A stretch of DNA of 64,000 nt, taken from positions 1 to 64,000 of the forward strand of contig JBKEAR010000039.1 in the NCBI GenBank assembly GCA_047972425.1, written 5' to 3'. The notes under the pieces are model-generated. The model saw nothing but the letters and a program-made list of their open reading frames with translations. It did not search any database and was not told the DNA's origin. This document shows, one piece after another, positions 60,477 through 64,000 of this stretch; position 1 is the stretch's first letter; each line of letters opens with the position of its first letter. A program made the position numbers and the translations under genes. The DNA comes from JBKEAR01 sp047972425 (GTDB taxonomy: Bacteria > Pseudomonadota > Alphaproteobacteria > JBKEAR01).

Positions 60477-61769
60477 TTATTCATAAATAGGAAATTGCGC
60501 ACATAGAGCCTTAATTTTTTCTTTTGCAGCTTGTTCGGCTACGCTATTATCGTCTTCGTTTTTTGCTAAAGATTCAAGAACATCGGCGATGAGGTTGCCA
60601 ATTAAGATAAACTCTTTTTCTTTAAAACCACGTGTTGTTCCCGCCGGTGTTCCTAAGCGAATACCCGAGGTTACAAATGGCGATGTTGGGTCAAACGGAA
60701 TGGTGTTTTTGTTACAAGTCATCCCTGCTTTGTCTAAAGATTTTTCAGCAATTTTTCCCGTTACGCCATAAGGGCGAAGATCAACAAGTAATAAGTGATT
60801 ATCCGTTCCGCCCGAAACAATCTCTAAACCGCGTGTAGAAAGTGTATCGGCTAATGCACGGGCATTTTTAACCACTTGGTGCGCCCAATCTTTAAATTCG
60901 GGTGCTAAGGCATCTTTAAATGCAACGGCTTTGGCTGCAATAACATGCATTAAAGGCCCGCCTTGTAAGCCGGGGAATACAGCCATGCGGATTTTATTGG
61001 CAATCTCTTCGTTATTGGTGAGTATCATACCACCACGGGGGCCACGGAGGGTTTTATGGGTTGTTGTGGTTACAATATCGGCAATTTCAACGGGGTTTGG
61101 GTGTGCACCACCGGCAACTAACCCGGCAAAATGCGCCATATCTACCATTAAATAAGCCCCAACTTTATCGGCAATCGCTCTAAATTTTTCAAATTCAATC
61201 ACACGGGGATAAGCTGTTGAGCCTGCAATAATCAGTTTGGGTTGGTGCTGAACGGCCAAAGCTTCTAATTCATCAAAATCAATGCGTGCATCTTGGCGGC
61301 GAACACCATAAGGTACAACATTAAACCATTTACCCGACTGATTAACCGGTGAACCATGAGTTAAATGCCCGCCCGCAGTAAGCTCCATACCCATGTAAGT
61401 ATCGCCTGTATTTAATAAGGCCATAAAAGCTGCTTGGTTCGCTTGTGAGCCAGAATGCGGCTGTACATTCACATATTTAGCTCCAAAAATTTGTTTGGCA
61501 CGCTCAATCGCTAGTTCTTCAGCAATATCCACAACTTCGCAACCGCCGTAATAGCGTTTGCCCGGATAACCTTCGGCATATTTATTGGTTAAAACTGAGC
61601 CTTGGGCTTCGATAACAGCTTCGGAAACAATATTTTCCGATGCAATAAGCTCTACCTGCTCTTGCTGGCGATTTTTCTCTTGCTCTAATACTTTAGCAAT
61701 ATCCGGATCACGGCTTTCTAAGCTTTGCGTAAAGTATTTTTTTGTATATTCATTAGGGTATGTAGTCAT
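60477..61769 (-). CDS. glyA: serine hydroxymethyltransferase
   Basis: The 430-residue PLP enzyme has the lysine motif TTTHKTLRGPRGG and NKYAEGYPGKRYYGG. It converts serine and tetrahydrofolate to glycine and methylene-tetrahydrofolate. It starts 41 bases after rpiB, the common alphaproteobacterial pairing, and is closed by a strong terminator. Confidence 0.98.
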   Translation of the reverse strand: MTTYPNEYTKKYFTQSLESRDPDIAKVLEQEKNRQQEQVELIASENIVSEAVIEAQGSVLTNKYAEGYPGKRYYGGCEVVDIAEELAIERAKQIFGAKYVNVQPHSGSQANQAAFMALLNTGDTYMGMELTAGGHLTHGSPVNQSGKWFNVVPYGVRRQDARIDFDELEALAVQHQPKLIIAGSTAYPRVIEFEKFRAIADKVGAYLMVDMAHFAGLVAGGAHPNPVEIADIVTTTTHKTLRGPRGGMILTNNEEIANKIRMAVFPGLQGGPLMHVIAAKAVAFKDALAPEFKDWAHQVVKNARALADTLSTRGLEIVSGGTDNHLLLVDLRPYGVTGKIAEKSLDKAGMTCNKNTIPFDPTSPFVTSGIRLGTPAGTTRGFKEKEFILIGNLIADVLESLAKNEDDNSVAEQAAKEKIKALCAQFPIYE

Positions 61770-61810
61770 TTGTATCCTCTTTTGAGATTGATTGGTTTAT
61801 AAGATTTTCC

Positions 61811-62266
61811 TTATAAATCATTTATTTTTGCAACACGGCGCTCGTGGCGGCCGCCGCTTTCGAAAGCGGTATTTAAAAAGGCTTTTAATGCATGCCATGC
61901 GGCATCGGGGCCAATAGTGCGCCCGCCAAACACAATAACATTGGCATTATTATGTAGCCGTGTAATTTCGGCCTCATAAGTGGTATGTACTAATGCTGCA
62001 CGTATCCAAGGGTGGCGATTAGCCGCAATAGAAATGCCGATGCCTGTACCGCATAAAAGTAAACCAAAAGCGGTTTTGTCGGATTTTATGGCTTGGGCAA
62101 CTTCTTTGGCTTTATCCGGATAATCAACAGATTGGTTATCATTAACGCCAAAATCGGTAATTTCTAAATTGGGATATTCTTCTTGCATCTTTTGATGAAG
62201 AAAATTTTTTAATTCATACGCACCTTGGTCGCATGCAATATAGATTTTATGTGTTTGTAATGTCAT
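61811..62266 (-). CDS. rpiB: ribose-5-phosphate isomerase B
   Basis: The 151-residue protein has the RpiB signature LLCGTGIGISIAANRHP with the catalytic cysteine, ACDQGAYELK at the start and RLHNNANVIVFGGR. It interconverts ribose and ribulose 5-phosphate. It joins tkt and rpe of this window in the non-oxidative pentose phosphate pathway. Confidence 0.95.
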   Translation of the reverse strand: MTLQTHKIYIACDQGAYELKNFLHQKMQEEYPNLEITDFGVNDNQSVDYPDKAKEVAQAIKSDKTAFGLLLCGTGIGISIAANRHPWIRAALVHTTYEAEITRLHNNANVIVFGGRTIGPDAAWHALKAFLNTAFESGGRHERRVAKINDL

Positions 62267-62351
62267 TATTTTGCCTTTTTGATTAAAATCTCTTTAAAAA
62301 AAGCGTATTGCGTTTTAAACTATAGGTCTTTGTGAGAAAAAGTAAATATTA

Positions 62352-63374
62352 ATGGGTAGAAAAATGATAAAAAATCATGGAAAATTTCCGAATATTCGCC
62401 TACGCCGTAACAGAATGAAATCGTGGTCACGAGTGTTAACGCAAGAACATTGCTTGCAAACAAGCGATTTAATTTGGCCAATTTTTGTATGTGATAATGA
62501 AGGTGATTATGCCGAACCAATTGCATCTTTGCCGGGGGTTTTTCGGTTATCGATTGATAAATTAATCGAATCAGCTAAAGAGGCTTATGCGCTCGGTATT
62601 CCTGCAATTGCCCTTTTCCCTTATGTGGAATCGCATTTAAAAACCGCCGATTGCAGTGAGGCTTGGAGTGATGATAATTTAATTGCCCGTTGTTTAAGGC
62701 GGTTAAATGCCGAGGTTCCGGAATTGGGTATAATTTGCGATATTGCCTTAGACCCTTACAACATCACAGGTCATGATGGTTTTGCCGCCAAAGATGGAAC
62801 ATTGCTTAATGATGAAACTTTGGAAGCCTTAGGTAAACAAGCCTTATGTATGGCAAAAAATGGCGCATCGGCTGTTGCACCAAGCGATATGATGGATGGC
62901 AGAATTGGTTATATACGTACATTATTAGAAGATAATGGATATAAAGACTTACCAATTATTGCTTATTCGGCTAAATATGCATCGGGCTATTATGGGCCTT
63001 TTCGTGATGCGGTTGGGAGCTCGGGTAATTTAAAAGGCGATAAAAAAAATTATCAGATGAACCCAGCCAATAGTGATGAAGCTATAAGAGAAGCTGCATT
63101 GGATATTCATGAAGGTGCGGATATGTTTATGGTGAAACCCGGTTTACCTTATTTGGATATTATCTATCGTATTAAAACAGAGCTAGGTGTGCCCACATTA
63201 GCTTATCAGGTATCGGGCGAGTATGCACAAATTATGGCCGCAGTACAAAATGGTTGGTTAGATGAAGAACAAATTATTTTAGAAAGCCTAATTTGCTTTA
63301 AGCGCGCGGGTGCAGATGGAATATTAACCTATTTTGCCCCTAAAGTTGCCAAATATTTACAATCGAAAAAATAA
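62352..63374 (+). CDS. hemB: delta-aminolevulinic acid dehydratase (porphobilinogen synthase)
   Basis: The 340-residue TIM barrel has APSDMMDGRIGYIR, AYSAKYASGYYGPFRDA and the Schiff-base lysine in MVKPGLPYLDI. It condenses two aminolevulinates into porphobilinogen for haem. No strong ribosome-binding site distinguishes this ATG from one four codons later, so the start is uncertain by four residues. Confidence 0.97.
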   Translation: MGRKMIKNHGKFPNIRLRRNRMKSWSRVLTQEHCLQTSDLIWPIFVCDNEGDYAEPIASLPGVFRLSIDKLIESAKEAYALGIPAIALFPYVESHLKTADCSEAWSDDNLIARCLRRLNAEVPELGIICDIALDPYNITGHDGFAAKDGTLLNDETLEALGKQALCMAKNGASAVAPSDMMDGRIGYIRTLLEDNGYKDLPIIAYSAKYASGYYGPFRDAVGSSGNLKGDKKNYQMNPANSDEAIREAALDIHEGADMFMVKPGLPYLDIIYRIKTELGVPTLAYQVSGEYAQIMAAVQNGWLDEEQIILESLICFKRAGADGILTYFAPKVAKYLQSKK

Positions 63375-63388
63375 AAAAGGAGAAAATT

Positions 63389-64000
63389 ATGGAAAGACGG
63401 AAGTTTTTAAAAAATGCATCACTCTCAGGTTTGGCTTTAGGCGCTGCAGCAGTGCCGGTTGTCGCCTCGGCTGAAGGTAAAAAGCATCAGTGGACAATGG
63501 TTACAGCCTTTGGTAAAGGTGGTATTTTGGGTGACCATGTAAAACGTATTGCGGATTGGATTATGTTTGCATCAAACGGACGCATTAACATAGAGCTTTA
63601 TTATGCGGGTGAAGTTGTTGGTGCTTACGAAAGCTTTAATGTTGTCGCCGAAGGCGAAGCACAAATCGGTGTGGGTGCCCCCTATTACTGGGCTAACCGT
63701 ACACAAGCTTTTCAGTATGCATCGACCATTCCTTTTGGCTTAACCTTAGATGAAGCCGTTACTTGGTTACAATATGGTGGCGGGCAAGAAGCAACCGATG
63801 CTTTATATGCAGCTAATAACACCAAATTTTTTGCAGCTGGCGATACAGCTTTTCAGTGGGGGGGCTGGTTTAATAAAGAAATTAATACATTAGATGACCT
63901 TAAAGGTTTAAAACTCCGTATGCCGGGCTTGGGTGGTGAAATTCTTAAAGAGTTTGGTGCGTCTATCGTGAATATTCCGGGAACAGAGGTTTTACAAGCT
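63389..64000 (+). CDS. TRAP transporter solute-binding protein (5' part)
   Basis: The frame runs off the right edge after 204 residues. It starts with MERRKFLKNASLSG, a twin-arginine signal followed by a hydrophobic span cleaved around ASA (residue 28), as in many DctP-type proteins. Later parts such as YYAGEVVGAYESFN and LDDLKGLKLRMPGLGGEIL belong to the DctP family. It binds an organic acid for a TRAP transporter, whose membrane parts would lie beyond the edge. AAAGGAG precedes the ATG, 14 bases after hemB. Confidence 0.9.
   Translation, partial: MERRKFLKNASLSGLALGAAAVPVVASAEGKKHQWTMVTAFGKGGILGDHVKRIADWIMFASNGRINIELYYAGEVVGAYESFNVVAEGEAQIGVGAPYYWANRTQAFQYASTIPFGLTLDEAVTWLQYGGGQEATDALYAANNTKFFAAGDTAFQWGGWFNKEINTLDDLKGLKLRMPGLGGEILKEFGASIVNIPGTEVLQA

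Noticed and set aside
61770..61810. Glycine riboswitch before glyA
   Set aside because: The gap to rpiB is only 41 bases, too short for an aptamer.
1..64000. CRISPR arrays, insertion sequences, prophage or integrase genes
   Set aside because: I saw no regularly spaced direct repeats, transposase motifs, phage structural genes or attachment-site duplications beside either tRNA gene.

Overview
The window is an AT-rich stretch of a bacterial chromosome that reads as a free-living or host-associated alphaproteobacterium. The evidence is gene content: the DUF177-rpmF-plsX-fabH-ihfA-merR run, the SUV3-like helicase/S4/CarD run, recG-sdhE-mfd, a TauE/SafE permease fused by overlap to a TIGR02186-type protein (a family I recall as alphaproteobacterial), GlnE, glnBA and a TRAP binding protein. 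A complete ISC system rather than SUF points away from Rhizobiales and toward a Rhodospirillales-like or early-branching group; that placement is inference. I see no insertion sequence, prophage, CRISPR array or rRNA.

Region by region. 1-5.2 kb: a sugar-catabolic run (split transketolase, glycerol-kinase-like FGGY kinase, L-fucose-isomerase-like protein with an A10 frameshift), rpmG and an FCD-type GntR regulator. 5.3-10.6 kb: a GH13 amylosucrase-like enzyme translationally coupled to a nitrilase-family amidase, a MipA/OmpV outer membrane protein and a GntP permease. 10.7-14.4 kb: guaC, tdk, and the glnB-glnA nitrogen operon. 14.7-17.6 kb: tRNA-His, full-length transketolase and rpe. 17.7-21.4 kb: universal stress protein/TIGR02186/TauE operon and amtB. 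21.6-25.8 kb: parE and a BacA/SbmA-like ABC exporter. 25.9-32.2 kb: cysE-iscRSUA-hscBA-fdx-iscX on the minus strand. 32.4-41 kb: hydrolase, tyrS, a giant AsmA/YhdP-like protein, glnE and bcp. 41-44 kb: a five-gene copper-handling operon (PCuAC, beta-propeller, Sco1, TlpA-like, cytochrome c). 44-55 kb: GNAT, helicase/S4, carD, an unknown secreted protein, a 41-residue membrane protein, mfd, sdhE, recG, tRNA-Pro. 55-62.3 kb: merR, ihfA, fabH, plsX, rpmF, DUF177, bamE, msrA, msrB, glyA, rpiB. 62.3-64 kb: hemB and the start of a TRAP binding protein.

How genes work together. Nitrogen control is spread through the window: PII (glnB), glutamine synthetase (glnA), its adenylyltransferase (glnE) and the ammonium channel (amtB). 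glnB and amtB share an identical 18-base -24/-12 (sigma-54) promoter element. The iron-sulfur operon begins with cysE, so cysteine supply and cluster assembly would be transcribed together from a promoter overlapped by a near-consensus IscR type 1 site. tkt/rpe/rpiB cover the non-oxidative pentose phosphate pathway, with a second, split transketolase reserved for the sugar-catabolic run.

The most noteworthy items are the twin sigma-54 promoters, the IscR operator, the A10 frameshift that restores a whole isomerase when one base is added, the human-HSC20-like zinc-finger extension on HscB, the TauE/TIGR02186/Usp trio, the copper operon with an unassigned beta-propeller, and two uncharacterised envelope proteins behind mfd.
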